Shown: piece by piece, positions 44,280 to 55,000 of the stretch
How positions within the stretch are numbered: position 1 is the first letter of the stretch
Layout of the letters: each line of letters starts with the position of its first letter
Origin: Myxococcota bacterium
Lineage (GTDB): Bacteria > Myxococcota_A > Bradymonadia > UBA7976 > UBA1532
DNA: 64,000 nucleotides
Reading direction: 5' to 3'
Assembly: GCA_963169045.1 (NCBI GenBank)
Contig: CAUJDF010000106.1
Span: forward strand, 1-64,000
The notes under the pieces: generated by a model
Told to the model about the DNA's origin: nothing
Databases searched by the model: none
Seen by the model: only the letters and a program-made list of their open reading frames with translations
Made by a program: the position numbers and the translations under genes

Positions 44280-44864
44280 CTACGGCTTCTCGATCCACCG
44301 GCCGATCTCGGGGAGGTCGACGGTGGCGAGGTGCTGCAGCAGGTCGTCGAGGGACTCGGCCGCGGTGACGAGCGGCGCGTGCATCTGGCGGATGAAGCCC
44401 TCGCCGACCGCGTGTTGCAGGAAGGCCAGGAGCTGGTCGAAGTACCCGCGGACATTGAGCAATCCCACGGGCTTGAGGTGATAGTTGAGCTGCGTCCAGG
44501 TGACGGCCTCGAAGAGCTCGTCGAGCGTGCCGTACCCGCCGGGCAGGGCGATGAAGGCGTCGGAGAGGTGCGCCATCATGGCCTTGCGGGCGTGCATGCT
44601 GTCGACGACGAAGCACTCGGTGAGCTGCAGATGATCGACCTCGAGCGCGCGCAGCTTCTCGGGGATGACCCCGTACACCTGGCCGCCGGCCTCGAGGGCG
44701 CCGTCGGCGACGGCGCCCATGAGGCCGACGCGGCCGCCGCCATAGACGACGCCGATGCCGCGCTCGGCGAGGCCGCGGCCCAGGGCGCGGGCCGCCTCGT
44801 GATAGACGGGATCGGCGGCGTCGCTCGAGCCGCAGAAGACCGCGATTCTTCGGAACGTGCGCAT
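44280..44864 (-). CDS. LOG-family (TIGR00730) nucleotide 5'-monophosphate N-ribosidase
   Basis: The 194-aa protein has the LOG-family motif PGGYGTLDE (PGGxGTxxE) and the upstream VYGGGRVGLMGAVAD, and the start AVFCGSSDAADPVY. LOG proteins (lonely-guy type) release free base from nucleotide 5'-monophosphates, including cytokinin nucleotides; in bacteria they are a purine-salvage-type hydrolase. ATG 44864 is preferred over the in-frame GTG 44873, which lies too close to the ribosome site. Confidence 0.9.
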   Translation of the reverse strand: MRTFRRIAVFCGSSDAADPVYHEAARALGRGLAERGIGVVYGGGRVGLMGAVADGALEAGGQVYGVIPEKLRALEVDHLQLTECFVVDSMHARKAMMAHLSDAFIALPGGYGTLDELFEAVTWTQLNYHLKPVGLLNVRGYFDQLLAFLQHAVGEGFIRQMHAPLVTAAESLDDLLQHLATVDLPEIGRWIEKP

Positions 44865-44893
44865 GGCGCGCACCCTAGCACAGCGGTGGACCG

Positions 44894-46039
44894 ATGGGCG
44901 GGCTGACGATCGAGCGCGTCGGGACGCTGGGCGACGTGACCGCCGCCGCCTGGGACGCGGTGGTGGGCGACGGGTGTCCGTTCTTCGAGCACGGCTTCCT
45001 GCACGCGCTCGAGCGGGCCGGCTGCGTGGGGCCGGGCACCGGCTGGCTGCCGCGCTACGTGCTCGCGCGGCGCGACGGTCGCCTCGTCGGCGCGCTGCCG
45101 CTGTACGGGAAGCAGGACAGCTACGGCGAGTACATCTTCGACTGGGCGTGGGCCGACGCCGCGCGGCGCGCGCGCATCCCCTACTACCCGAAGATGGTCG
45201 TGGCCGCCCCCTTCTCGCCCGTGGGCGGCCCGCGCTTCCTGCTGGCGCCCGGCGAGGGCGACGAGGCGCGCGCGGCGCTGCTACAGGCGGCGCGCGACGC
45301 CGCGCAGGGCACGAGCGGCCTGCACTGGCTGTTCGTCACCGCCGACGAGGCGCGCTTCCTCGAGCGCCGGGGCATGGCCATCCGCCACACGCACCAGTTC
45401 CAGTGGCACGACGAGGGCTACCGCGACTTCGAGGACTTCCTGTCGCGCTTCCGGAGCGACCGGCGCAACCAGATCCGGCGCGAGCGGCGCCGCGTGCGCG
45501 AGGCGGGCGTCGAGATCGAGGTGCTCGAGGGCGACGACATCCGGCCCGAGCACGTCGAGTTCCTCTGGACTTTCTACAAGAGCACCATCGACAAGTTCTC
45601 GTACGGGCAGCTGTACCTGAACCGGCGCTTCTTCGAGCTGTTGTACGACCACTGGCGGCCGCGGATGCAGCTCGTGCTCGCCCGGCGCGGCCGCGAGTTG
45701 CTCGGCGGCGCGTTCAACGCGCGCAAGGCCGCCGTGCAGTACGGCCGCTACTGGGGATGCTCACTCGAAGGGGGGGAGGTGCCGAACCTGCACTTCGAGG
45801 TGTGCAGCTACGCCGGCATCGAGGCGGCGATCGCGCGCGGCGTGAAGCGCTTCGAGGCGGGCGCCGGCGGCGGCGGGCACAAGTTCGGGCGCGGCTTCCT
45901 GCCGACGGTGACGTACTCGGCGCACGCGCTGGCGCACCCCGGCCTGGACGCGGCGGTGCGCGGGTTCGTCGAGCAGGAGAAGGCGGCGCTCGCGGCGGAG
46001 CTCGTGGAGGCGGAGGGGCTGGTGCTCAAGCCGCGCTGA
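44894..46039 (+). CDS. GNAT-fold acyltransferase of the DUF482/COG3146 family
   Basis: The protein has 381 aa, normal for COG3146, often annotated as peptidogalycan biosynthesis protein. Seen are FFEHGFLHALERAGCVGPGT, WLPRYVLARRDGRLVGALPL, the Tyr/Gly-rich YGEYIFDWAWAD, LSRFRSDRRNQIRRERRRVR, and LGGAFNARKAAVQYGRYWGC at the acetyltransferase core. These match the FemAB-like double-GNAT architecture. A role in cell-wall or lipid amino-acyl transfer is assumed for the family, without firm biochemistry. It is divergent from the LOG gene; its stop adjoins that of mdh. Confidence 0.85.
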   Translation: MGGLTIERVGTLGDVTAAAWDAVVGDGCPFFEHGFLHALERAGCVGPGTGWLPRYVLARRDGRLVGALPLYGKQDSYGEYIFDWAWADAARRARIPYYPKMVVAAPFSPVGGPRFLLAPGEGDEARAALLQAARDAAQGTSGLHWLFVTADEARFLERRGMAIRHTHQFQWHDEGYRDFEDFLSRFRSDRRNQIRRERRRVREAGVEIEVLEGDDIRPEHVEFLWTFYKSTIDKFSYGQLYLNRRFFELLYDHWRPRMQLVLARRGRELLGGAFNARKAAVQYGRYWGCSLEGGEVPNLHFEVCSYAGIEAAIARGVKRFEAGAGGGGHKFGRGFLPTVTYSAHALAHPGLDAAVRGFVEQEKAALAAELVEAEGLVLKPR

Positions 46040-47032
46040 TCAGGTCAGCAGGTCCTTGACCATGTCGCGCTCTTCGACGAGCTCGTCGACGCTCTTCTGG
46101 ATGCGCGCCTTCGACTTCGCGTCGAGCTCGACGCCCTGGACGATCTTCCACTGGCCCTCGGCGTCGACCGTCACCGGGAACGAGCAGATGAGGCCCTCGG
46201 GGATGCCGTAGCTGCCGTCGCTCGGCACGGCCATCGAGCGCCACTCGCCCTGGGGCGTCGGGCGGAACCAGTCGCGCATGTGGTCGACGGCGGCGAAGGC
46301 GGCCGAGGCGGCCGAGGACTTGCCGCGCGCGTCGAGGATGGCCTTGCCGCGCTGCTGGACCGTCGTGAGGAACGCGCCCTCGAGCCACGCCGCGTCGGTG
46401 ATGACGTCGGTGACCTTGCGGCCGCCGATCGTGGCGTTCGTGTAGTCGGGGTACATCGTCGGCGAGTGGTTGCCCCACACCGCCAGGCGCTGGATGTCGG
46501 TGGTCTTCGCGCCCGCCTTGATCGCGAGCTGCGCCTTGGCGCGGTTCTCGTCGAGGCGCGTCATGGCGGTGAAGTTGCGGCGCGGGAGGCGCTTCGCCTG
46601 CGACATCGCGATGAGCGCGTTGGTGTTGCAGGGGTTGCCGACCACGAGGACCTTGCAGTCCGGCGCCGCGACGGCGTCGATGCTCTTGCCCTGGCCGATG
46701 AAGATCGGGCCGTTGTCGCGCATGAGGTCGGCGCGCTCCTGGCCCTTCTGACGCGGCTTGCTGCCGACGAGGAAGACGGCGTCGGCGTCGCCGAACGCCT
46801 CGTCGAGCTCGCTCGTGGCCTTGGTGCCGTGCAGCAGCGGGAACGCGCAGTCGAGGATCTCCATCTCGACGCCGCGCAGCGCGTCGAGGGCGATCGGCAG
46901 CTCGAGCATCTGCAGGATCACGGGCTGGTCGGGACCGAACACCTCGCCGGCCGCGATCGAGAACAGCAGGCTGTAGCCGATCTGACCGCCGGCGCCGGTC
47001 ACCGCAACACGAAGGGGCTTCTTCTGGACCAT
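46040..47032 (-). CDS. mdh: Malate dehydrogenase
   Basis: The enzyme interconverts malate and oxaloacetate in the TCA and glyoxylate cycles. 330 aa is the length of the LDH-like type-2 (MDH family) group. The NAD fold is [19 protein letters not shown]; the substrate residues are in [12 protein letters not shown] and [10 protein letters not shown]; and the catalytic His is in [11 protein letters not shown] with NPCNTNALI before it. GGAGGAG precedes ATG 47032. It is followed (in the reading direction) by the acyltransferase stop, with no gap. The glyoxylate genes lie 3.5 kb away. Confidence 0.95.
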   Translation of the reverse strand: MVQKKPLRVAVTGAGGQIGYSLLFSIAAGEVFGPDQPVILQMLELPIALDALRGVEMEILDCAFPLLHGTKATSELDEAFGDADAVFLVGSKPRQKGQERADLMRDNGPIFIGQGKSIDAVAAPDCKVLVVGNPCNTNALIAMSQAKRLPRRNFTAMTRLDENRAKAQLAIKAGAKTTDIQRLAVWGNHSPTMYPDYTNATIGGRKVTDVITDAAWLEGAFLTTVQQRGKAILDARGKSSAASAAFAAVDHMRDWFRPTPQGEWRSMAVPSDGSYGIPEGLICSFPVTVDAEGQWKIVQGVELDAKSKARIQKSVDELVEERDMVKDLLT

Positions 47033-47112
47033 GTTCGTCTCCTCCGGGCCTCGAATGCGGGCGCAGTCTACTCAGGTGCTCCGGCGTTGTCTCGCGATTC
47101 GGGCGCGGCGGC

Positions 47113-48348
47113 TCAGCGCGACGACAGCGTCCCGATCTCGGAGGAGAAGGCGTCGAGGGCGGGCTCGTCGCCGGCGAGGCCGAGGACGTGGCGGCGGGCG
47201 AAGGCGAAGACGACGTCGCGCACGACGGCGTGCACTTCGGCGGGGGGGGTGTTGTCGGCGGCGCAGCCGTCGCGGTTCAGGGCGCCGGGGATGGCGGTGC
47301 AGACGTCGCTGAACGTGAAGTGGCCGGCCTCGGGGAAGTCGAGGCGCAGGTCGGACGGGCCGTCGAGGCGGCGCCAGATGGGGTCGGCGTGGGCGGCCTC
47401 GGGCAGCGTCTCGTCGCGGCCGGCGGTGACGAGCAGCACCGGGACGTCGATGGCCGCCGGGTCGCCGGACACGACGTCGGCGGGGGCCATCGGCACCGCC
47501 GCCAGCAGCCGCGGGTCGCCGAAGCCCTCCTCGAACAGGCCGCGCACCACCGGGTCGAGGAGGACGGCGCACGCGCCCTCGTCCGCGGCGGGATCGGCGC
47601 AGGCGGCCTCGAGCGCCTCGGTGGCGTAGGCCATGCCCGCGGCGGCCATCGTCGTGTAGCCGCCGAAGCTGTGGCCGGCGACGAACGCGCGGTCCGACAG
47701 CCGGCCCGCGAAGACGTCGTCCGTCCACACCGCGTCGAGCGCGGCGCGGGCGTCCTGCGGGCGCAGGAAGAACATGCGCGTGATCGGCGCGCCCATGTCG
47801 ACGAGGGTGTTGCCGGTGTGGTCCGGCGCGACGACCACCCAGCCCGCCGCGGCGAAGGCCTCGGTGAGGAAGAACGACTGCTCGGCGATGCCGCCGCTCC
47901 CGTGGGAGAAGAGCAGCACCGGGAACGGGCCGCCGGCGGCGAGCGGCGCGTCGGTGAGGATGCCCGGGCGCCGGACGAGGCCGCGGAAGTACCGCGGGGC
48001 GTCGCCCTCGCTGCCGGCCGCCGCCGGATACCAGTAGACGAGGCGCAGGGTGCGGTCGCCGTCGGGGACGGAGGCGTACGTCACCGACGACTGGCGGTAG
48101 CCGACGGCGTACGGCGGCCCCGACGGCGGCGCCGCGTCGGGCGCCAGCGCGTCGGGCGCCAGCGCGTCGGCCACCGCCGCGTCCTCCGTCGCGGGCGCGC
48201 CATCGCCTTCGACCGCACCGTCGGACGCTCCCGCGCCGGCCGCGTCGGCTGCGATCGCGTCGGGCCCGTCGTCGACCGACGCGCCCGTCTCGGCGCCACA
48301 CCCCGCGAGCCAGGTCGCGGCAACCCACGTCCATGTCCGTCGTGCCAT
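47113..48348 (-). CDS. Alpha/beta-hydrolase lipoprotein (dienelactone hydrolase/PAF-acetylhydrolase-like)
   Basis: The protein has 411 aa. ATG 48348 gives the lipoprotein signal ARRTWTWVAATWLAGC; the in-frame frame extends further upstream without a signal, so that start is rejected. After an Asp/Ala/Pro-rich linker the catalytic domain has VLLFSHGSGGIAEQSFF (oxyanion region), nucleophile elbow GHSFGG, an acid in VTAGRDETLPEA and His in EAGHFTFSD. This matches platelet-activating-factor acetylhydrolase-like or cutinase-like lipases. The likely place is the outer membrane. Substrate unknown. Confidence 0.8.
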   Translation of the reverse strand: MARRTWTWVAATWLAGCGAETGASVDDGPDAIAADAAGAGASDGAVEGDGAPATEDAAVADALAPDALAPDAAPPSGPPYAVGYRQSSVTYASVPDGDRTLRLVYWYPAAAGSEGDAPRYFRGLVRRPGILTDAPLAAGGPFPVLLFSHGSGGIAEQSFFLTEAFAAAGWVVVAPDHTGNTLVDMGAPITRMFFLRPQDARAALDAVWTDDVFAGRLSDRAFVAGHSFGGYTTMAAAGMAYATEALEAACADPAADEGACAVLLDPVVRGLFEEGFGDPRLLAAVPMAPADVVSGDPAAIDVPVLLVTAGRDETLPEAAHADPIWRRLDGPSDLRLDFPEAGHFTFSDVCTAIPGALNRDGCAADNTPPAEVHAVVRDVVFAFARRHVLGLAGDEPALDAFSSEIGTLSSR

Positions 48349-49003
48349 GCGCGCGAACCTACCACACGGGACGCATCGCCAAGGTGGGTTGAACGCATCG
48401 AGGCGTCGCTCCATCTCGGCGGGATCCGTCTCGAGCAGCGCCGCCGCCGTCTCGCGCAAGCGGCGCGCGGACGACGCCGCCGACCGGAACGGCAGCGTCG
48501 TCACCGCCCGTCCGCGAAGGAACAGCGCCTGGGCGCCGGAGGGTCAGGATTGGTGGCGCCGAGGGGTCAGGATCGGTGGCGTTCGACCCCCCCGGGGCGC
48601 GCGGCTTGTGCGACCGGCACCGGTTCGGGCCCTGGACCCGTCGCGCGCGCCGTCTCCGGCCTGCCATGGCCGGGACCTCCCGCTGCGCGACCAGCTCGAT
48701 GAACGAAGAGGCAGAGCGCGCGGGCCGCGCGGGTGGGGCGTGCGCGGGCGCAGCGCGTGCTGCCGCGAAGCGGCTTCACCGCCCCCTCGGCAACCACCTC
48801 CGGGCGTGCCCCAGCGCGCGCGCCCGCTCCCCGCGCCAGCCTGCGCAACGCCGCGCACGCCCAGCTCCGGGGGGGGAGCGTGAGGCGGGGCCCACCCCGC
48901 CTCACTCTGCGCCGCGCCAGTGGATGAGCGACCGCGCCGCCCCAGGGCCCGCCGAACCTACGGCGCCGCCCGCCGCCCCCAGGCCCGCCGCCGCCGGCAT
49001 CCT
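48349..49003. other. 655-bp gap with coding-like remnant and tandem repeat
   Basis: There is no intact gene. A minus-strand frame (48547-48349) reads into the lipoprotein gene with strong coding-like bias (QALFLRGRAVTTLPFRS, ARRLRETAAALLETDPAEME), perhaps a gene remnant. It begins at a 23-bp tandem duplication (48535-48580). The segment 48590-48990 is G+C-rich with no convincing start sites. It separates the esterase lipoprotein gene from the XRE regulator gene. Confidence 0.4.
48535..48580. repeat. 23-bp tandem duplication
   Basis: 48535-48557 and 48558-48580 are identical at 20 of 23 positions (core GGGTCAGGAT-GGTGGC). It resembles the repeated end sequences of some insertion elements, but no transposase is present. 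Confidence 0.55.
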
Positions 49004-50443
49004 CTACTCCTGCGCCGCCAGCGGCGCATAGAACGACACGCCGCGCACGTTCTCGTCCACCGCCAGCGGATGCTCCAGCGGCGGCACCGCCCGCTGCTCG
49101 CAGTCCATCCGCTCGCACAGCCGGCACGTCACCCCGACGGGCACGATCGCCGTGTCGTCGGCCAGGTCGAGGCCGTCGGCGTACACCATCTCGCGCGCGT
49201 ACTGCACGTCGCACCCGAGCCCGACCGCCAGGATGGCCTTGGGCGACCGGAACCCGCCGCTCCCCTTCGTCACGGTGCGCGCGATGCAGAAGTACGTGCG
49301 CCCGTCGGGCATGCGCGACACCTGCAGGCAGATGCGGTCCGGCGTCAGGAACGCCTGGAACACGTTCCACCGCGGGCACGCCCCGCTGAAGCGCGCGAAC
49401 CGGATGCCGGACGCCGAGAACCGCTTCGACAGGTTGCCGGCGATGTCCACCCGCAACATGTGGAACGGGATGCCCGAGGCGCCCGGCCGCTGCAGCGTCG
49501 TCAGGCGGTGGCAGATCTGCTCGAAGCTGGCGCGGAAGCGGTGCCCGAGCAGCTCCACGTCGTAGCGCTCGGCCCGCGCCGCCGCGAGGAACGGCTCGTA
49601 GGGCATCATCAGCGCCGACGCGAAGTAGTTGGCGAGCGCCACGCGGCACAGCGCCAGCGAGGCCTCGCTCGTGAGCGTCTCGTCGGCCACGAGCCGGTCG
49701 ATGACGTCGCCCTGCGCGAGCAGGCCCACCTGGTGCGCGAGCTGGAAGCAGCGGCTGCGCGGCCCGAGCGCCTCGGACAGCCGGAGCACCCGCCGCCGCG
49801 CGTCGTAGCGCCGCACCGCGCCGTTCATCGACCCCACCGTGTCGATGCGGACGGCCACGCCGTGCGCGCCCTCGAGGTGCCGCATCAGCTCCGTCATCAC
49901 GTTGTCGTCGGTGAGCCGCGCGTCGCGGCGCAGGCGCTCCGCGCCCTCTTCGAGATCGGGGAAGTAGTTGAGGTGGCGCTGCAGGACGTCGGTGACCTCC
50001 TCCGACGGCATGCGGCTCACCGCGGGCCCGGGCAGGTCGTCCTGCAGGCTGACGCGCTCGGCGAGCGACTCGGACGACAGGCGCGCCTCGGCCAGCGCGC
50101 GGTACATGGTCATCACCGCCGACGCCATCGACGGCGAGTGCGCCGCCAGCTCGCGCACGTCGGCGTTCGTCAGGCCGTGGGCCTCGAAGATCGGGTCGGA
50201 GAACGCCTCGAGCAGGTCGGCGACGAGGCGGTCGTCACCCTCCGCGGCGAGCGTCTCGAGGTCGAGCTCGAAGTTGCGGGCGAGCTTGATGAGCAGCGGC
50301 GCCGTCAGGGGGCGCCGGCCGTGCTCGATCAGGTTCAGGTAGCTGGCGGAGATGCCGAGACGTTCGGCGAGCTCCACCTGGGACATGCGCCGCTGGCGGC
50401 GCAGCGCGCGCACCTTGGCGCCGAGGCGGGGGGCGTCGGTCAT
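49004..50443 (-). CDS. XRE-family short-chain acyl-CoA regulator (ScfR/RamB-like)
   Basis: The 479-aa protein has an N-terminal HTH (RQRRMSQVELAERLGISASY, LNLIEHGRRPLTAPLLIKLA), a central IrrE/ImmA-like peptidase-fold region (DUF955 type, about 180-320) and a C-terminal DUF2083-like domain with a CxxC...C cluster (GACPRWNVFQAF, CRLCERMDCEQR). These features define the RamB/ScfR family, which binds upstream of acetate and glyoxylate genes and responds to acyl-CoA. It is divergent from aceB with 152 nt between. Note that the DUF955 part lacks an obvious intact HExxH (LAHQVGLLAQ). It is probably autoregulated through the 22-bp-spaced repeats. Confidence 0.88.
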   Translation of the reverse strand: MTDAPRLGAKVRALRRQRRMSQVELAERLGISASYLNLIEHGRRPLTAPLLIKLARNFELDLETLAAEGDDRLVADLLEAFSDPIFEAHGLTNADVRELAAHSPSMASAVMTMYRALAEARLSSESLAERVSLQDDLPGPAVSRMPSEEVTDVLQRHLNYFPDLEEGAERLRRDARLTDDNVMTELMRHLEGAHGVAVRIDTVGSMNGAVRRYDARRRVLRLSEALGPRSRCFQLAHQVGLLAQGDVIDRLVADETLTSEASLALCRVALANYFASALMMPYEPFLAAARAERYDVELLGHRFRASFEQICHRLTTLQRPGASGIPFHMLRVDIAGNLSKRFSASGIRFARFSGACPRWNVFQAFLTPDRICLQVSRMPDGRTYFCIARTVTKGSGGFRSPKAILAVGLGCDVQYAREMVYADGLDLADDTAIVPVGVTCRLCERMDCEQRAVPPLEHPLAVDENVRGVSFYAPLAAQE

Positions 50444-50457
50444 GGGGGGACTTTACT

Positions 50458-50491
50458 CGATTTACAACCTGACGACCACCGATTGACAACC
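50458..50491. promoter_or_regulatory. Direct-repeat operator and promoter of the regulator gene
   Basis: CGATTTACAACC (50458-50469) and CGATTGACAACC (50480-50491) are direct repeats 22 bp apart, two helical turns. On the minus strand they carry a TTGTCA -35 (50489-50484) and TGTAAA -10 (50466-50461) with a 17-bp spacer, 18 nt before the regulator ATG. Binding here could repress the regulator and act on aceB. Confidence 0.55.
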
Positions 50492-50595
50492 GTCGACACC
50501 GTCGACCCCCAGAACACATCGAGCCGTAGATCTCGTGCGACGTCGTGCCGAAAATGGCTGTCAAAGGTCGAGGACGAAGAGAGAGGGGCGCGCGC

Positions 50596-52158
<1,563 letters not shown>

Positions 52159-52186
52159 CCGACACCGACGACCGGAGGAGAGAGCG

Positions 52187-53464
52187 ATGAGCCGTACGCT
52201 GAAGGTCGAACAAGCGCTGACCGCCGAGGTGCCCGCCGGCCGTTGGGACGGGATCGTCCGTCCGTACACCGCCGCGGACGTGAAGCGACTGCAGGGCACG
52301 GTGGTGCCCCGCCACACCTACGCCGAGCTGGGCGCGCAGCGGCTCTGGGAGCTGATGACGACGCGGCCCTACGTCTCGGCGCTCGGCGCGCTCACCGGCG
52401 CCCAGGCGGTGCAGCAGGTCCGCGCCGGCCTCGAGGCCATCTACCTCTCGGGCTGGCAGGTGGCCGCGGACGCCAACAGCTCCGGTCAGATGTACCCCGA
52501 CCAGAGCCTCTATCCCGTCGACAGCGTCCCCCGCCTCGTGCGCCACATCAACCAGTCGCTGGCGCGGCAGGACCAGATCGAGAGCGCCGAGGGCAAGGTG
52601 GGCCGCCACTGGTTCGCGCCCATCCTCGCCGACGCGGAGGCCGGCTTCGGCGGGCCGCTGAACGCGTTCGAGCTGATGAAGGCGATGATCGACGCCGGCG
52701 CGGCGGGCGTGCACTTCGAGGACCAGCTCGCGTCCGAGAAGAAGTGCGGCCACCTCGGCGGCAAGGTGCTCGTGCCGACGAGCCAGTTCATCCGCACGCT
52801 CGTGGCGGCGCGCCTCGCCGCCGACGTCAGCAACGTGCCGACCGTCCTCGTGGCCCGCACCGACGCCGACAGCGCCGCGCTGCTCACGAGCGACGTGGAC
52901 CCGCGCGACCGCGAGTTCTGCACCGGCGAGCGCACGCCCGAGGGCTTCTTCCGCGTGCGCAAGGGCATCGAGGCGGCCATCGCCCGCGCGCTCGCCTACG
53001 CGCCGTACGCCGACGTGCTGTGGTGCGAGACGAGCCACCCGAGCATCGAGGAGGCGAAGCAGTTCGCCGAGGGCGTGCACGCGAAGTTCCCGGGCAAGCT
53101 GCTCGCGTACAACTGCTCGCCCAGCTTCAACTGGAAGAAGCACCTCGACGACCTGACCATCGCGAAGTTCCAGCGGGAGCTCGGCGCGATGGGCTACAAG
53201 TTCCAGTTCGTCACGCTGGCGGGCTTCCACTCGCTCAACGCGGGCATGTACGAGCTCGCGCGCCGCTACCGCGACCACGGCATGAGCGCCTACGCGGACC
53301 TGCAGGAGCACGAGTTCGCGCTCGAGGGCGACGGCTACACCGCGACGCGCCACCAGCGCGAGGTCGGCACCGGCTACTTCGACGCGGTGTCGCAGATCGT
53401 GTCCGGCGGCGCCGCCTCGACGCTCGCCATGGACGGCTCGACCGAGAAGGCCCAGTTCCATTAG
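52187..53464 (+). CDS. aceA: Isocitrate lyase
   Basis: The enzyme splits isocitrate to glyoxylate and succinate. The 425-aa product is of the short prokaryotic type. The signature [10 protein letters not shown] (Cys of KKCGH is the active-site base) is present, with [43 protein letters not shown], and [12 protein letters not shown] with AGFHSLN. GGAGGAGAG precedes ATG 52187. With aceB and mdh it allows growth on acetate or fatty acids. Confidence 0.98.
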   Translation: MSRTLKVEQALTAEVPAGRWDGIVRPYTAADVKRLQGTVVPRHTYAELGAQRLWELMTTRPYVSALGALTGAQAVQQVRAGLEAIYLSGWQVAADANSSGQMYPDQSLYPVDSVPRLVRHINQSLARQDQIESAEGKVGRHWFAPILADAEAGFGGPLNAFELMKAMIDAGAAGVHFEDQLASEKKCGHLGGKVLVPTSQFIRTLVAARLAADVSNVPTVLVARTDADSAALLTSDVDPRDREFCTGERTPEGFFRVRKGIEAAIARALAYAPYADVLWCETSHPSIEEAKQFAEGVHAKFPGKLLAYNCSPSFNWKKHLDDLTIAKFQRELGAMGYKFQFVTLAGFHSLNAGMYELARRYRDHGMSAYADLQEHEFALEGDGYTATRHQREVGTGYFDAVSQIVSGGAASTLAMDGSTEKAQFH

Positions 53465-53473
53465 GACACGCAC

Positions 53474-53509
53474 GGAAGCTCGCCGCCGCAAGTCTGCGGC
53501 TTCGCTTCC
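53474..53509. repeat. REP-like palindromic motif, copy B
   Basis: A 36-nt imperfect hairpin (GGAAGC...GCTTCC outer stem, GCCGCA...TGCGGC inner stem) lies 10 nt after the aceA stop. Positions 53479-53505 are the reverse complement of 31832-31858 at 24 of 27 bases. Being after aceA, it could also act as a terminator. The gap 53465-53670 has no gene. Confidence 0.55.
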
Positions 53510-53670
53510 CTGCCCGCGTGCTCTCGCAGCGGGCGCGTCGAGCCCCCTCCGCTCCGCCCTCCGGCCGCTCGCTCCCCCAAGTCGGTCGCTTCGCCGCGCT
53601 CGCGTCGGGCGACCGGGCGTCCTTGCCCGGGGGGCGACCGCGGGGGGCCGCACCGCATCGGAACCTCGTG

Positions 53671-54213
53671 ATGGAACGCACCTTTCCTCCCGAAGTGCTC
53701 GCGCGCATCGAGGTCCGCGACGCGGACATCACCACGCTCGAGGTCGACGCCATCGTCAACGCGGCGAACCCGACGCTGCTCGGCGGCGGGGGCGTCGACG
53801 GCGCCATCCACCGGGCGGCGGGGCCGGGGCTCCTCGAGGAGTGCCGGCACCTCGGCGGCTGCCACACCGGCGACGCGAAGATCACGGGGGCGCACGAGCT
53901 GCGGGCGCGGTACGTGATCCACGCGGTCGGGCCGGTGTGGCGCGACGGCGAGTCCGGCGAGGCGGCGCTGCTGCAGAGCGCGTACCGGCGCAGCCTCGAG
54001 CTCGCGCGCGACCACGGCGTGCGCTCCATCGCGTTCCCGAGCATCAGCGCCGGCGCCTACGGGTACCCGCTCGACCGGGCCGCGGAGGTGGCGGTGGCGA
54101 CGGTGGGCGCGTTCCTCGCCGAGAACGCGCTGCCCGAGCGCGTGGTCCTCTGCAACGTCTACGACCGCGCCTCGAAGGCGACGCAGGCGGCGGTCGCGCG
54201 CCACCGCGGCTGA
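53671..54213 (+). CDS. Macro-domain protein (O-acetyl-ADP-ribose deacetylase type)
   Basis: The 180-aa protein is a single macro domain of the YmdB/MacroD group: [60 protein letters not shown] and the second loop [15 protein letters not shown]. It removes acetyl from O-acetyl-ADP-ribose or ADP-ribose from acidic residues. ATG 53671 is chosen; the adjacent in-frame GTG at 53668 is an alternative. It stands alone between aceA and the repeat-stalk lipoprotein. Confidence 0.93.
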   Translation: MERTFPPEVLARIEVRDADITTLEVDAIVNAANPTLLGGGGVDGAIHRAAGPGLLEECRHLGGCHTGDAKITGAHELRARYVIHAVGPVWRDGESGEAALLQSAYRRSLELARDHGVRSIAFPSISAGAYGYPLDRAAEVAVATVGAFLAENALPERVVLCNVYDRASKATQAAVARHRG

Positions 54214-54252
54214 CCTTGCGCCGCACGGCGGCCTGCTGCCATCTTGCGCGCC

Positions 54253-54999
54253 ATGTCCGGCACGATCCTTTCGCGGTGGGGCGCGGCGCTGCTCGTGGTG
54301 GGGCTCTGCGCTGCGTGTGACGACGGCGGTGGCGGCGGCGCGGCCGCGCCCGATGGCGGCTCGCCCGCGCCCGACGGCAGCGCGACCGCCGACGCGCGCG
54401 CGGGCGACGGCGCGACCGCCGACGCGCGCGTGAGCGACGGCTCGACTGCCGACGCGCGCGTGAGCGACGGCTCGCCCGCCGACGCGCGCGTGAGCGACGG
54501 CTCGACCGCCGACGCGCGCGTGAGCGACGGCTCGACCGCCGACGCGCGCGTGAGCGACGGCTCGCCCAGGGCCGACGCCGCCGCCGCCGACGCCGCGACG
54601 CCGGACGCCGCGACGCCGGACGCCGCACCCGACGTCGACGGCGCCGCCCCGTGGCCCGCCGACCGCCCCGCCGGCCAGTGCGCCGTCGCCGCCGACTGCC
54701 CCTCGGGCGACTGCAGCCGCAGCGCCCCGGGCGGGATCTGCCTCGGCGTGCCCTGCCCGCCCGGCACCGAGTCCGGCCCCGGCGGCGGCTGCAACCGCCC
54801 CTGCGGCGACACGTCCGACTGCCCCGTCGGCCTGACCTGCACGGGCCTCGGCCTCTGCGGGCTCGACCGCTGCGCCGCCGACGCCGACTGCGAAGGCCCT
54901 TACGTCTGCGACGGCGGCTTCTGCCGCCGCCCGCCCTGCGACGCCGGCGGCTGCCCCGCGCCCCTGCGGTGCGTCCGCGACCTCTGCGTCGAGCCCTGA
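54253..54999 (+). CDS. Lipoprotein with ten-residue tandem repeats and Cys-rich head
   Basis: The protein has 248 aa. The signal (SGTILSRWGAALLVVGLCAAC) ends in Cys22. Six copies of a ten-residue unit ADARVSDGST make a polar stalk (about 45-105), followed by an Ala/Asp/Pro stretch. The C-terminal ~115 residues are Cys-rich in the same style as the lipoproteins at 13-17 kb (CAVAADCPSGDC, CPVGLTCTGLGLCG). A surface or outer-membrane role is likely; the function is unknown. The stop is 1 nt from that of the convergent ligase gene. Confidence 0.72.
   Translation: MSGTILSRWGAALLVVGLCAACDDGGGGGAAAPDGGSPAPDGSATADARAGDGATADARVSDGSTADARVSDGSPADARVSDGSTADARVSDGSTADARVSDGSPRADAAAADAATPDAATPDAAPDVDGAAPWPADRPAGQCAVAADCPSGDCSRSAPGGICLGVPCPPGTESGPGGGCNRPCGDTSDCPVGLTCTGLGLCGLDRCAADADCEGPYVCDGGFCRRPPCDAGGCPAPLRCVRDLCVEP
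54391..54570 (+). repeat. Six 30-bp in-frame tandem repeats
   Basis: Units start every 30 bp from 54391 (GACGCGCGCGTGAGCGACGG core) and encode ADARVSDGST. The first and last copies are variants. Near-identity between inner copies suggests recent expansion. Confidence 0.9.
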
Positions 55000-55000
55000 C

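Noticed and set aside
48544-48904. Small frames in the 48.5-48.9 kb gap as possible transposase remnants
   Set aside because: None shows a DDE or other transposase motif; composition is typical of random high-G+C frames.
50483-50488. TTGACA as the -35 of an aceB promoter
   Set aside because: No acceptable -10 lies 16-18 bp downstream on the + strand. The aceB start site may depend on an activator or lie elsewhere.
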